Shown here piece after piece: positions 51,874 to 60,742 of a stretch of DNA of 64,000 nt; the stretch's first letter is position 1; every line of letters starts with the position of its first letter. This DNA is from an uncultured Bacteroides sp. (GTDB taxonomy: Bacteria > Bacteroidota > Bacteroidia > Bacteroidales > Bacteroidaceae). Location of the stretch: NCBI GenBank assembly GCA_949296575.1, contig CASFPE010000015.1:1-64000 (forward strand), given 5' to 3'. Below the pieces are notes generated by a model that had not been told where the DNA came from, ran no database searches, and worked only from the letters and a program-made list of their open reading frames with translations. The position numbers were made by a program, and so were the translations under genes.

Positions 51874-52994
51874 AATGTGCCTCCTTTCTTCACCCACCGC
51901 CCGATGTTCCAGCCCACGGCCAGTTTCAGCTTGAGCGGGCCGAAATAGTTCATCCGTTTGGCTTGCTGGAACACGTAGTGGCCATCCATGGGCAGGTATT
52001 CGTCATATTTGGTATTCATGTAGCCGATTCCGATGCCGGCTTCCATGGAGAAATGCTTTCCGATGGGGAACATGTAGCCGTAGCTGATGCCCGCATATTC
52101 CATCTCGCCCTGGTATCCTCGCCCTCCGTTTTCCAGGTCGTACCAGCCGCCGCCCACGAAAGCGCCGATGTAGTGGCCGTGGCGCAGCCCTTTCGTCTTG
52201 AACCAGAAGCGTCCCTCCGGGCTGATGGTGGCCAACTGGTAGTAGCGGTGCTTGGGGTCGTTGTGCCACCATGCCATGTTGCCTTCCAGGTTGACCGACC
52301 AACGGCGGTTGATGTAGTACTCAAATTCCAAGGAAGGCATCAGCAACACATCGTAGAGGAGATTGGACTTGACGGACCACGGCGTGGTTTTGTATTCCCG
52401 CCACGTGTGTGCTTTCGGTTGCCGCACGAGGGGCATTGCATCAGGTGTTTGCGGTGTTTCCGCCCACGACACCGCAGGCATGGGCTGTGCGGGCGCGTCC
52501 GTCCGCACAAGGGGCGGGGCGGGCGCAGGCTTTTCTTCGGCAGGCGCGGGTTGCGCCGCCGCTTCTTTCCCGTAAACGATGGCCATGATGGCCACGATGT
52601 CGTCCATGCCTTTGTAGGATGTTGCGTGGTTGGAGGTGCGGTACCATTCTTCCTTCATGCCGTAGTGCGTGATGAACCACGACTTCACTTGGTTGCTGCG
52701 GTTCTTGGCCGACCGAAGGTTGGCGGCCTCCGAACGGAACGAAGTGCAGAATCCCTGCACGCGCACGATGGCATCGCCTTTGGCAATGGCGTCGCGGTGG
52801 CGTTCAATCAATGTTGCTGCTTGCAGGATGGAGGCGTCGTTGTGCGCATTGGAATAAAACATCAGCCGTTGCGGCACGAAACGGAACAGGATGACCGAAT
52901 CCGCCATTGCTTCATTTTCTTGGCTTTTCAGCTTTGCCGGGCAAGCCAACAAGCCGATTAGCACGAGCCAGATGAACAATCTGTATTTCCTCAT
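51870..52994 (-). CDS. OmpA-like/DUF3575 outer-membrane protein
   Basis: A 374-residue exported protein. The N-terminal part after the signal peptide (LIGLLACPAKLKSQ) resembles an OmpA-like peptidoglycan-binding fold (LFRFVPQRLMFYSNAHNDASILQAATLIERHRDAI, with SFRSEAANLRSAKNRSNQVKSWF). A Pro/Ala-rich linker (about 155-205) leads to the DUF3575 eight-strand barrel (VKSNLLYDVLLMPSLEFEYYINRRWSVNLEG ... MEAGIGIGYMNTKY). First gene of the fimbrial operon; probably anchors the machinery in the outer membrane. Confidence 0.87.
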   Translation of the reverse strand: MRKYRLFIWLVLIGLLACPAKLKSQENEAMADSVILFRFVPQRLMFYSNAHNDASILQAATLIERHRDAIAKGDAIVRVQGFCTSFRSEAANLRSAKNRSNQVKSWFITHYGMKEEWYRTSNHATSYKGMDDIVAIMAIVYGKEAAAQPAPAEEKPAPAPPLVRTDAPAQPMPAVSWAETPQTPDAMPLVRQPKAHTWREYKTTPWSVKSNLLYDVLLMPSLEFEYYINRRWSVNLEGNMAWWHNDPKHRYYQLATISPEGRFWFKTKGLRHGHYIGAFVGGGWYDLENGGRGYQGEMEYAGISYGYMFPIGKHFSMEAGIGIGYMNTKYDEYLPMDGHYVFQQAKRMNYFGPLKLKLAVGWNIGRWVKKGGTL

Positions 52995-53023
52995 GGTATG
53001 TCCGTTGTTTTATTTTTTATTGT

Positions 53024-53093
53024 ATTGTGCCTTTTTTTATATATTGTATTTTGTGTTTATAATACAATAATGTCGTAATAATTACGGCACAAT
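53024..53093 (-). promoter_or_regulatory. Palindrome-rich leader of the fimbrial operon
   Basis: Nested and neighbouring inverted repeats: ATTGTGCC (53024-53031) with GGCACAAT (53086-53093); TATTGTATT (53042-53050) with AATACAATA (53061-53069); and CGTAATAATTACG (53074-53086). They lie between the predicted start (about 53136) and the first gene, so they would be in the mRNA leader. Confidence 0.55.
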
Positions 53094-53142
53094 TAAAAAG
53101 TTTTTCCACATGACGTTTCGTTCCTCATTCGGAACATGGCCG

Positions 53143-53173
53143 CAAAGATAAGCATTTTTTATTTGTAACCAAG
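53143..53173 (-). promoter_or_regulatory. Fimbrial operon promoter
   Basis: Minus strand: CTTGG (53173-53169), about 19 bases, TATCTTTG (53150-53143). The predicted start near 53136 gives a leader of about 140 nt. Confidence 0.7.
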
Positions 53174-53431
53174 TTTAGTAAAAATAAGTCCTTTAATATT
53201 TATAATTCATTAACTTTGAAAAGATTTTTCTAACATTTTCATGGTTTGAGGGAAGTGTTCAGGCACTTTGCGGGCATTGCTCCAAAGGATTTTTGGATTT
53301 CAGATTTTAGGTTTCAGATTTCACCTTTTCTATGCCCCGGCCAGTTTGCAATTTGCCGGAAGGTTTGTTTCGGATGCTTCGGGCGGCGAACCCGGAAGGG
53401 CGTGGGGGAGGTTGGAGGACTTGGCAGGCAC

Positions 53432-53517
53432 CGTCCCAAAAGTTTTGGAAAATCCTTGGAAGGTTTGGGGCAAAACGTTGGAAGGTTTGCGCTCATTGTT
53501 CCTAAGCTTTTCCCCGC
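53432..53517. repeat. 22-bp-period structured repeat, copy D
   Basis: Units at 53432-53453, 53454-53475, 53476-53497 and 53498-53517, with cores GTCCCAAAAG, CCTTGGAAGG, CGTTGGAAGG and GTTCCTAAGC. It abuts the palindrome at 53516-53557. Confidence 0.75.
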
Positions 53518-53557
53518 ACGATTATTAATCGTACACGTGTACGATTAATAATCGTGC
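53516..53557. repeat. 42-bp perfect palindrome
   Basis: Arms of 21 bases are exact reverse complements; the centre is GTACACGTGTAC and the ends are GCACGATTATTAATC and its complement. It lies 52 bases beyond the folC stop. It could end the folC transcript as a hairpin, or bind a dimeric protein. Confidence 0.9.
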
Positions 53558-53609
53558 AGAGGATCTTCTATGTGGAACGGGGAATCTTATTCGACGGGAT
53601 TCCCTCCCT

Positions 53610-54911
53610 TCACCCGACGGAGGGGTAGCAGTCCCCCAGCAAGTCGGCCACGACGAAGGTGCTTCCGCCCACGAAGATGAGGTCGCTTGGGCTGGCATTG
53701 CGTTTGGCGGCGGCCAGGGCTTCCCTGACGGTGGGGAAACAGTGGCCGTGCAGGCGGTGGCGCAAGGCGGCGGCTTGCAGCGTTTCTTCGGGCATGGCGC
53801 GCGCCACCTTCGCCCGCGTGAAGTAATACTCCGCGTCGGCGGGCAGCAGGGACAGCACGCCGTCTGCGTCTTTGTCGCTCACCATGCCCATCACGATGTG
53901 AAGATGCCGGCAAGGGTACTGCGCCAGTTGCTCCGCGACGTACGACATTCCGCCCGTGTTATGGCCGGTGTCGCACACCACGTCGGGATGTTCCTCCAAT
54001 TGCTGCCATCGTCCCATCAGGCCGGTCAGCGACGTGACGCGGGCGAAACCGTTGCGCACGGCGTTTTCATGGAGGCGGAAGCCCTGTTCCTGCAAGAGGC
54101 GCAGGGCGGCAAGGAGGGTGTTGGTGTTCTTCAGCTGGCACAAGCCGCCCAATTCTCCCACTAAATCGGCGTAATCCTCCGTCTGGTACAGCCATTTCCC
54201 GCCGTCCGTGCGCTGCCACGACCGCAGCAGGGGCGCGTCTTCCGCGAAGACGACGGGAGCCTGCACCGCTTGCGCCCGCCGGGCGAACACGGGCCTTGTC
54301 TCATTGTTGGCCTCGCCCACCACCACAGGCGTGCAGGATTTGATGATGCCTGCCTTTTCTTCCGCGATTTTTGCGAGGGTGTTGCCCAAAAACTGCACGT
54401 GGTCGAAGCTGATGTTCGTGATGATGCTGAGCGCGGGGCGGATGATGTTCGTGCAGTCCAACCGTCCGCCCAAGCCCACTTCGACGACGGCCACGTCCAC
54501 TTTCTCCGTTGCGAAGTGCTGGAAGGCCATGGCCGTTGCCAGTTCGAAGAACGAAGGGCGGAGCGGTTCGAAGAAAGGGCGGTGCCGCTCCACGAAGTCC
54601 ACGACAGACTGTTCCGGCATCTTCGCGCCGTCCACCCGGATGCGTTCCCTGAAATCCACCAGATGGGGGGAGGTGTAAAGCCCGGTCTTGTAGCCCGCGC
54701 TTTGCAGGATGGCGGCCAACATGTGCGAACAGGAGCCTTTCCCGTTGGTGCCCGCCACGTGGATGGTGCGGAACGAGCGGTGGGGATGCCCCAAATGGGC
54801 GTCCAGCGCCAGCGTGTTTTCCAATCCTTCTTTATAAGCCGCGCCTCCCACTTGCTGGAACATGGGGACGCTGCGGAACAAATAGTCCAGCGTTTCTTCG
54901 TAATCCATCAT
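53610..54911 (-). CDS. folC: Folylpolyglutamate/dihydrofolate synthase
   Basis: Adds glutamate to folates (and forms dihydrofolate if bifunctional). The 433-residue Mur-ligase-type protein has the P-loop HVAGTNGKGSCSHML, TGLYTSPHLVDFRERI, VVEVGLGGRLDCTN and the C-terminal FVGGSTFVVADLL. The ATG at 54911 gives the usual MMDYEETLDYLF start; the open frame to 54983 begins in the leader. A minus-strand box TACTTTTG (55020-55013) is the likely promoter. Confidence 0.94.
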   Translation of the reverse strand: MMDYEETLDYLFRSVPMFQQVGGAAYKEGLENTLALDAHLGHPHRSFRTIHVAGTNGKGSCSHMLAAILQSAGYKTGLYTSPHLVDFRERIRVDGAKMPEQSVVDFVERHRPFFEPLRPSFFELATAMAFQHFATEKVDVAVVEVGLGGRLDCTNIIRPALSIITNISFDHVQFLGNTLAKIAEEKAGIIKSCTPVVVGEANNETRPVFARRAQAVQAPVVFAEDAPLLRSWQRTDGGKWLYQTEDYADLVGELGGLCQLKNTNTLLAALRLLQEQGFRLHENAVRNGFARVTSLTGLMGRWQQLEEHPDVVCDTGHNTGGMSYVAEQLAQYPCRHLHIVMGMVSDKDADGVLSLLPADAEYYFTRAKVARAMPEETLQAAALRHRLHGHCFPTVREALAAAKRNASPSDLIFVGGSTFVVADLLGDCYPSVG

Positions 54912-55047
54912 TTTATAATATTTAACGGCCTGCGCGCCTGTTCTTTCCCCGCAATCCTGTACATTAGAGGCATGATTGCGCAACTTGGGCCGGCGCAGCC
55001 CGAAAAGCGGCGCAAAAGTAATGAAAACCTCTCAAATCTAAAAAAGT

Positions 55048-56376
55048 ATGGGCAAGAAGAAAAATTTTGTTTTGGACACGAATGTCATCCTGCATGACTA
55101 CAACTGCCTGAAGAATTTCCAGGAGAACGACATCTACCTTCCCATCGTGGTGCTGGAAGAATTAGACAGGTTCAAGAAAGGGAACGAACAAATCAACTAC
55201 AACGCCCGCGAGTTTGTCCGCGAATTGGACGAAATCACGGCCGACTGCCGCTCGCTGAAAAGCGGGGTGAACCTTGGCGAAGGGCTGGGAAAACTCTACA
55301 TCGTGGTGGACAACGCCCCTTCGAAGCGCGTGCAGGAAGCCTTCATGGAGCGCAAACCTGACCATGACATCCTGTCGGTGGCCGACAAGTTGCTGGAAAA
55401 GGACAAGAAAACCCCGACCATCTTAGTGACGAAAGACGTGAACCTCCGCATGAAAGCCCGCTCATTAGGGATACCCTGCGAGGACTATATCACGGACAAG
55501 GTGACGAACACGGACATCTTCCAGAAGGAAAACGAAGTGTTCGACGGCATCGACGCGGCATTGATCGACCGCATCTATTCGTCGAAAGAAGGTATCGACA
55601 TTGCCGAACTGGGCCTGAACACCGTGGTGAAGCCCAACGAATGCTTCATCCTGAAAAGCGAACGCTCCACCGTGCTGGCCCGCTACAACCCGTTCACGCA
55701 CGCCGTGTGCCGCGTGAACAAGGCCAAGCATTACGGCATAGAGCCGCGCAACGCCGAACAAAGCTTCGCGTTCGAGGTGCTGAACGACCCCGCCGTCAAG
55801 TTGGTGGCGCTCACCGGGAAGGCCGGGACGGGGAAAACCCTGCTGGCCCTGGCTTCGGCGTTAGCCCAGCAAAGCGAATACAAGCAGATTCTGCTGGCAA
55901 GGCCCATCGTGGCCCTTTCCAACAAAGACATCGGTTTCCTGCCCGGCGACGCCAATGAAAAGGTGGCGCCCTACATGCAACCGCTGTTCGACAACCTGAA
56001 TGTCATCAAACGCCAGTTCCAATCCAGTTCGACGGAAATAAAGCGCATCGACGAGATGCAGAAAAGCGAACAGCTGGTCATTGAAGCGTTGGCCTTCATC
56101 CGGGGAAGGAGCCTTTCGGAGGTGTATTGCATTATCGACGAAGCACAGAACCTGACCCCCCACGAGATAAAAACCATCATCACGAGGGCCGGAGAGGGGA
56201 CAAAGATGGTGTTCACCGGCGACATCCAGCAGATTGACCAGCCCTATCTGGACAGCCAGTCCAACGGCTTGGTGTACATGATTGACAAAATGTCCGGCCA
56301 GGACATGTTCGCGCACGTCAACCTGGTGAAGGGAGAACGGAGCGCCCTCAGCGAACTGGCGAGCAACCTGCTGTGA
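55048..56376 (+). CDS. PIN-PhoH family ATPase/ribonuclease
   Basis: A 442-residue PhoH2-type protein. Residues 1 to about 150 form a PIN nuclease domain with acidic residues in LDTNVILHD, LEELDRFK and TKDVNLRMKA. The PhoH ATPase domain follows with Walker A GKAGTGKT (about 258), Walker B CIIDEAQNLTP and FTGDIQQID. Proteins of this design unwind and cut RNA in Mycobacterium. The gene starts 64 bases from the divergent folC region. Confidence 0.92.
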   Translation: MGKKKNFVLDTNVILHDYNCLKNFQENDIYLPIVVLEELDRFKKGNEQINYNAREFVRELDEITADCRSLKSGVNLGEGLGKLYIVVDNAPSKRVQEAFMERKPDHDILSVADKLLEKDKKTPTILVTKDVNLRMKARSLGIPCEDYITDKVTNTDIFQKENEVFDGIDAALIDRIYSSKEGIDIAELGLNTVVKPNECFILKSERSTVLARYNPFTHAVCRVNKAKHYGIEPRNAEQSFAFEVLNDPAVKLVALTGKAGTGKTLLALASALAQQSEYKQILLARPIVALSNKDIGFLPGDANEKVAPYMQPLFDNLNVIKRQFQSSSTEIKRIDEMQKSEQLVIEALAFIRGRSLSEVYCIIDEAQNLTPHEIKTIITRAGEGTKMVFTGDIQQIDQPYLDSQSNGLVYMIDKMSGQDMFAHVNLVKGERSALSELASNLL

Positions 56377-56469
56377 CGCGCGCCGTGCAGCATGGCGGGA
56401 ATGATGGCTTCTTTCATGCGGGAAGCCATCATTTTCATTAAATGTTGCCCGAAATCTAAAAAAACGCCT

Positions 56470-56477
56470 TATCTTTG
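56470..56477 (+). promoter_or_regulatory. Promoter box of the sugar-nucleotide gene
   Basis: TATCTTTG, predicting a start near 56484, 32 bases before the ATG at 56516. Confidence 0.6.
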
Positions 56478-56515
56478 CAAGCCGATACAATAACTATGCA
56501 TATACGTAAAGAGAA

Positions 56516-58423
56516 ATGAGAAACAGGTTTTTCCGCAAATACTTGTCCACCAATGTCCTTCCCATTTGGGCTGTCCTGCTGCTGGACGTAGTGATTGTCA
56601 TCTTTTCGTGCCTCATTGCCTTTTTCCTGAAACAGGACATGGAATGGGAAGACATCAGCGACAATTCTTTCTCCATCGAGGCGTTCCTGCTGTTTTCCAT
56701 CGTGGTCAATGTGTTTTTCTTCCGCTGTTTCCGCACCTATTTGGGCGTGTTGCGCTATTCGTCGTTTGTCGACATCATGCGCATCTTCGTTTCGCTCACC
56801 CTCAGCTATATTGTATTGATTTGCATCAACGGCGTGTATTACCTGGTCTTCGGCGGGAAGATGCTGCCGGAATCCACGATATTCATGGCCTATGTGCTGA
56901 ACTTCGCCCTGATGTCCAGCTCGCGCGTGGTGGTGAAGATGATGTATGAGGCATCCCATTTCGACAGCCGCAGGAGCATCAACGTCTTCATCTATGGCGC
57001 GAAGGAAGCGGGCGTGAACATCGCCAAGTCGTTGCGCGTGAACCTGAAGAACCGTTACCGCCTGCGCGGGTTCATCGCGGATGAGCCGGAACTGGTGGAC
57101 AAAGTGATGATGGGCGTGAAGGTGTATGCCAACGACGATTCCTTGCTGGAGACATTGGACGACCGGGGCATCAGCGCAGTGATTGTGTCGCCTGCCAAGC
57201 TGGACCAGTTGAGCAAGACGGACCTGGCCGACAAATTGCTGTCGCACCACATCAAACTGCTCACGGCGCCCCCGCTGAGCGAGTGGAACAACCAAGAACT
57301 GGACCACACCCAACTGAAAGAAATACAGATTGAAGACTTGCTGCCGCGCGCCCCCATCGAGATAGACATGCGGAAGATTGCTTCGCACTTGGAGGGGAAA
57401 CGGGTGATGATTACCGGGGCGGCGGGTTCCATCGGCAGCGAAATCATGCGCCAGGTGGTTTCCTTCAATCCATACAAGCTGATATTGATAGACCAGGCAG
57501 AAACGCCCCTGCACGACATACGACTGGAGTTGCAAGACTATTGGAGGAACATCGACGCGGAAACCATCGTGGCCGACGTGTCGGACCAAGGACGCATGGA
57601 AAACATCTTCAAGGAATACCGCCCGCAATACATCTTCCATGCGGCAGCCTACAAGCATGTTCCCATGATGGAGAACAACGTGCCGGAAGCCATACGGGTG
57701 AATGTATCAGGGACACGCAACCTGGCCGACCTTTCGGTGAAATACGGGGCGGAGAAATTCGTGATGATATCCACCGACAAAGCCGTGAACCCCACCAACG
57801 TGATGGGATGCTCCAAGCGGATTGCCGAAATCTACGTGCAGTCGCTGGCCAAACATCTGCAAAAGAAAGGCGATGCGTCCGTGAAGTTCATCACCACCCG
57901 TTTCGGCAATGTGCTGGGCTCGAACGGGTCCGTCATCCCGCGCTTCAAGGAACAGATACAAAGAGGCGGGCCGGTGACGGTGACGCATCCCGACATCATC
58001 CGCTACTTCATGACCATCCCCGAAGCATGCCGCCTGGTATTGGAAGCCGGGAGCATGGGCAACGGCGGCGAAATCTACATCTTCGACATGGGGCAACCCG
58101 TGAAAATCGTGGACTTGGCGAAACGCATGATTTCCTTGTCGGGGCGCGAGAACATCAAGATTGAATTCACCGGATTGCGACACGGCGAGAAACTGTATGA
58201 GGAACTGTTGAACAACAAAGAACTGACGAAGCCGACCTACCATCCCAAAATCATGATTGCCAATGTGAGGGAATACGATTATGGCGACGTGCAGCAGCAC
58301 ATCCAGAACCTGATTGACACGAGCCACACCTATGACCCGATGAAAATCGTGGCCGTCATGAAAGACATCGTGCCTGAATTTGTGAGCAAGAACTCTTGCT
58401 TCGAGGTTTTGGACAAGAAATGA
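56516..58423 (+). CDS. CapD/WbpM-like UDP-sugar 4,6-dehydratase
   Basis: A 635-residue membrane enzyme of polysaccharide or glycan synthesis. Four membrane helices occupy about residues 15-140; a CoA-binding-like domain follows (VFIYGAKEAGVNIAKSL); the short-chain dehydrogenase domain holds GAAGSIGSEIMRQV, the MISTDKAVNPTNVMGCSKR active-site block (a Met-Lys variant of the usual YxxxK) and FGNVLGSNGSVIPRF. Such enzymes convert UDP-GlcNAc to a 4-keto-6-deoxy sugar, the first step to several modified sugars. No capsule cluster adjoins it. Confidence 0.92.
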   Translation: MRNRFFRKYLSTNVLPIWAVLLLDVVIVIFSCLIAFFLKQDMEWEDISDNSFSIEAFLLFSIVVNVFFFRCFRTYLGVLRYSSFVDIMRIFVSLTLSYIVLICINGVYYLVFGGKMLPESTIFMAYVLNFALMSSSRVVVKMMYEASHFDSRRSINVFIYGAKEAGVNIAKSLRVNLKNRYRLRGFIADEPELVDKVMMGVKVYANDDSLLETLDDRGISAVIVSPAKLDQLSKTDLADKLLSHHIKLLTAPPLSEWNNQELDHTQLKEIQIEDLLPRAPIEIDMRKIASHLEGKRVMITGAAGSIGSEIMRQVVSFNPYKLILIDQAETPLHDIRLELQDYWRNIDAETIVADVSDQGRMENIFKEYRPQYIFHAAAYKHVPMMENNVPEAIRVNVSGTRNLADLSVKYGAEKFVMISTDKAVNPTNVMGCSKRIAEIYVQSLAKHLQKKGDASVKFITTRFGNVLGSNGSVIPRFKEQIQRGGPVTVTHPDIIRYFMTIPEACRLVLEAGSMGNGGEIYIFDMGQPVKIVDLAKRMISLSGRENIKIEFTGLRHGEKLYEELLNNKELTKPTYHPKIMIANVREYDYGDVQQHIQNLIDTSHTYDPMKIVAVMKDIVPEFVSKNSCFEVLDKK

Positions 58424-58440
58424 CTTAGCGCCGCCTTCTT

Positions 58441-60738
58441 ATGCCTATCCGTTATGAAGAAGAACTGAACGAGAGCCAGCGGGCCGCCGTGCTTTACATC
58501 GACGGGCCGTCATTAGTCATTGCAGGGGCCGGGTCGGGAAAGACCCGCGTGCTGACCTATAAAGTGGCTTACCTGTTGGAGCAAGGCTATGCGCCTTCTT
58601 CCATTCTGGCTTTGACCTTCACCAACAAAGCGGCACGGGAGATGAAAGAACGCATCGCCCGCATGGTGGGCGAGGAGCAGGCACGGCGTTTGTGGATGGG
58701 GACATTCCATTCTTTGTTTGCAAGGATGCTCCGCCACGAGGCGGAACACATCGGCTATCCGCCCCGTTTCACCATCTATGACGCTGCCGACTCCAAGAGT
58801 TTGATAAACAGCATCATCAAGGAGATGCAGCTGGATGACAAGACCTATAAGGCATCTTCCGTGCAGGCCCGCATCTCGGAAGCGAAGAACCGGCTGGTGA
58901 CTCCCGATGCTTACCAGGCAGACGCGGAGATGCTGCATGCCGACACGTTGGCCAAACGCCCGGCAACAGGGGCTATTTACCGCCGCTATTGGGAAAGGTG
59001 CCGCCAGGCCGGCGCAATGGATTTCGATGACCTGCTGTTGCAGACCTATTTGCTTTTCGACCGCTACCCGGAAATCTTGGAGAAGTACAGGCAACTGTTC
59101 CGTTTCATCCTGGTGGACGAGTACCAGGACACCAACTTTGCCCAACATCAAATCGTGCTGCAACTGACGAAAGGGCATGAACACATCTGCGTGGTGGGCG
59201 ACGACGCGCAAAGCATCTATTCGTTCAGGGGCGCCAACATTGACAACATCCTGACGTTCACACGCTGCTTCCACGGGGCAAAGATTTTCAAACTGGAACA
59301 GAACTACCGTTCCACCCAAACGATTGTGGAAGCCGCCAATTGCCTGATAGAGAAGAATACGGACCAAATCCGCAAAACCACTTTTTCCGAAAAGAAGCGC
59401 GGCAACCCGATTCAGCTTTTCGAAGCCTATTCAGACATCGAGGAAGGAGAAATCGTGGCGAACAAGATAGGGGAGCTTCGCCGCAAGGAACATGACGGGT
59501 ACAATGACTTCGCCATCTTGTACCGCACGAACGCGCAGTCGCGCATCTTTGAAGCGGCATTGCGCAAGCGCAATTACCCGTACAGGATATATGGCGGCCT
59601 GTCGTTCTACCAGCGCAAGGAAATAAAGGATGTGATTGCTTATTTCCGGCTGGCCGTCAACCCGCATGACGAAGAAGCGTTCAAGCGCATCATCAATTAT
59701 CCGGCGCGGGGCATCGGCGACACAACGGTGAACAAAATCGTCCAAGCCGCCAATGCAAACAACATCAGCCTGTGGGAAGTCATTGCCGACCCGCAGAAAA
59801 ACGGGCTGGCCGTGAACAAAGGCACGGCGGCCAAATTGCAAGGATTCCGGGAAATGATAATCCAATTCATCCAGGAATCTGAGGATAAGAACGCTTACGA
59901 GGCGGGATTCGACATCGTGAAATTGTCCGGCATTGCCAACGACATTGCCCAAGATAGAAGTCCTGAGTACCTGAGCAAGCAGGAAAACATCGAAGAACTG
60001 ATGAACGGCATGAATGATTTTTGCGCCGGGCGGCAGGAAGAAGGCAATCAGAATGTGTCGTTGGCTGATTTCTTGTCGGAAGTTTCTTTGCTGTCGGACC
60101 AAGACACGGACAAAGGCGATGACGCGGAGAAAATAACCCTGATGACCATCCATGCGGCCAAAGGGCTGGAGTTTAAGAATGTTTTTATTGTAGGGTTGGA
60201 AGAAAACCTCTTTCCGAGCGGGCAATGTGTCAATTCGTATAGGGCGTTGGAGGAAGAACGCCGGTTGTTTTACGTGGCCATCACCCGTGCCGAGGAGAAT
60301 TGCTTCCTCTCTTATGCAAAGAGCCGTTTCCGTTACGGGAAAACAGAATTCGGTTTCCCCAGCCGTTTCCTGAAAGACATCGACGGGTGTTATTTCAAGC
60401 AAGGCGAAGACATGCCTTTTGCCCGCGAACGTGTTGTTCCAAATGAAAAGAGTGCATCGTTCGGCACGCAAAAGGCAAATAATGCCACGAGAAGTTTGTT
60501 CATGCCGCCGCCATCTGCACGGCGTTTGGCGAAAGTGCCGGTGCAATCCCAAGAAGAAAAGCCGTCCGGGCAAGCACCCGTGAAAAAAGGACAGCGAATA
60601 GAGCATGAACGGTTCGGCATGGGCGAAATCGTGAAAGTGGAAGGCAGCGGCGACAATTTGAAAGCCACCGTGCGTTTCCGCAATGCCGGAGAAAAACAAT
60701 TGCTGCTGAAATTCGCCCGCTTTAAAATAATAGATTAA
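58441..60738 (+). CDS. pcrA: UvrD/PcrA-type DNA helicase
   Basis: A 765-residue superfamily 1A helicase for repair and replication. All motifs are intact: ESQRAAVLYIDGPSLVIAGAGSGKT, TFTNKAAREMKERI, LVDEYQDTNFAQ, VGDDAQSIYSFRGA, NYRSTQTIVEAAN, TIHAAKGLEFKNVFIVG and FYVAITRAEE. The C-terminal 80 residues end in the tudor-like KKGQRIEHERFGMGEIVKVEG domain seen in PcrA/UvrD. It lies 17 bases after the preceding gene and 4 before nspC. Confidence 0.94.
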   Translation: MPIRYEEELNESQRAAVLYIDGPSLVIAGAGSGKTRVLTYKVAYLLEQGYAPSSILALTFTNKAAREMKERIARMVGEEQARRLWMGTFHSLFARMLRHEAEHIGYPPRFTIYDAADSKSLINSIIKEMQLDDKTYKASSVQARISEAKNRLVTPDAYQADAEMLHADTLAKRPATGAIYRRYWERCRQAGAMDFDDLLLQTYLLFDRYPEILEKYRQLFRFILVDEYQDTNFAQHQIVLQLTKGHEHICVVGDDAQSIYSFRGANIDNILTFTRCFHGAKIFKLEQNYRSTQTIVEAANCLIEKNTDQIRKTTFSEKKRGNPIQLFEAYSDIEEGEIVANKIGELRRKEHDGYNDFAILYRTNAQSRIFEAALRKRNYPYRIYGGLSFYQRKEIKDVIAYFRLAVNPHDEEAFKRIINYPARGIGDTTVNKIVQAANANNISLWEVIADPQKNGLAVNKGTAAKLQGFREMIIQFIQESEDKNAYEAGFDIVKLSGIANDIAQDRSPEYLSKQENIEELMNGMNDFCAGRQEEGNQNVSLADFLSEVSLLSDQDTDKGDDAEKITLMTIHAAKGLEFKNVFIVGLEENLFPSGQCVNSYRALEEERRLFYVAITRAEENCFLSYAKSRFRYGKTEFGFPSRFLKDIDGCYFKQGEDMPFARERVVPNEKSASFGTQKANNATRSLFMPPPSARRLAKVPVQSQEEKPSGQAPVKKGQRIEHERFGMGEIVKVEGSGDNLKATVRFRNAGEKQLLLKFARFKIID

Positions 60739-60742
60739 TCGT

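Larger units (their letters stand above)
52995..53609. other. Fimbrial promoter and leader, then repeats
   Basis: The leader of the fimbrial operon (52995-53136) contains several inverted repeats. The promoter is at 53143-53173. Next come a stretch of TTTCAGATTT-type short repeats (53295-53330), a 22-bp-period array (53432-53517) and a 42-bp palindrome (53516-53557). No gene is supported. Confidence 0.65.

Noticed and set aside
53024..53093. Proven phase-variable invertible fimbrial promoter
   Set aside because: The arms are only 8 bp and the predicted promoter lies outside the enclosed segment, so inversion would not flip it; kept only as a palindrome-rich leader.
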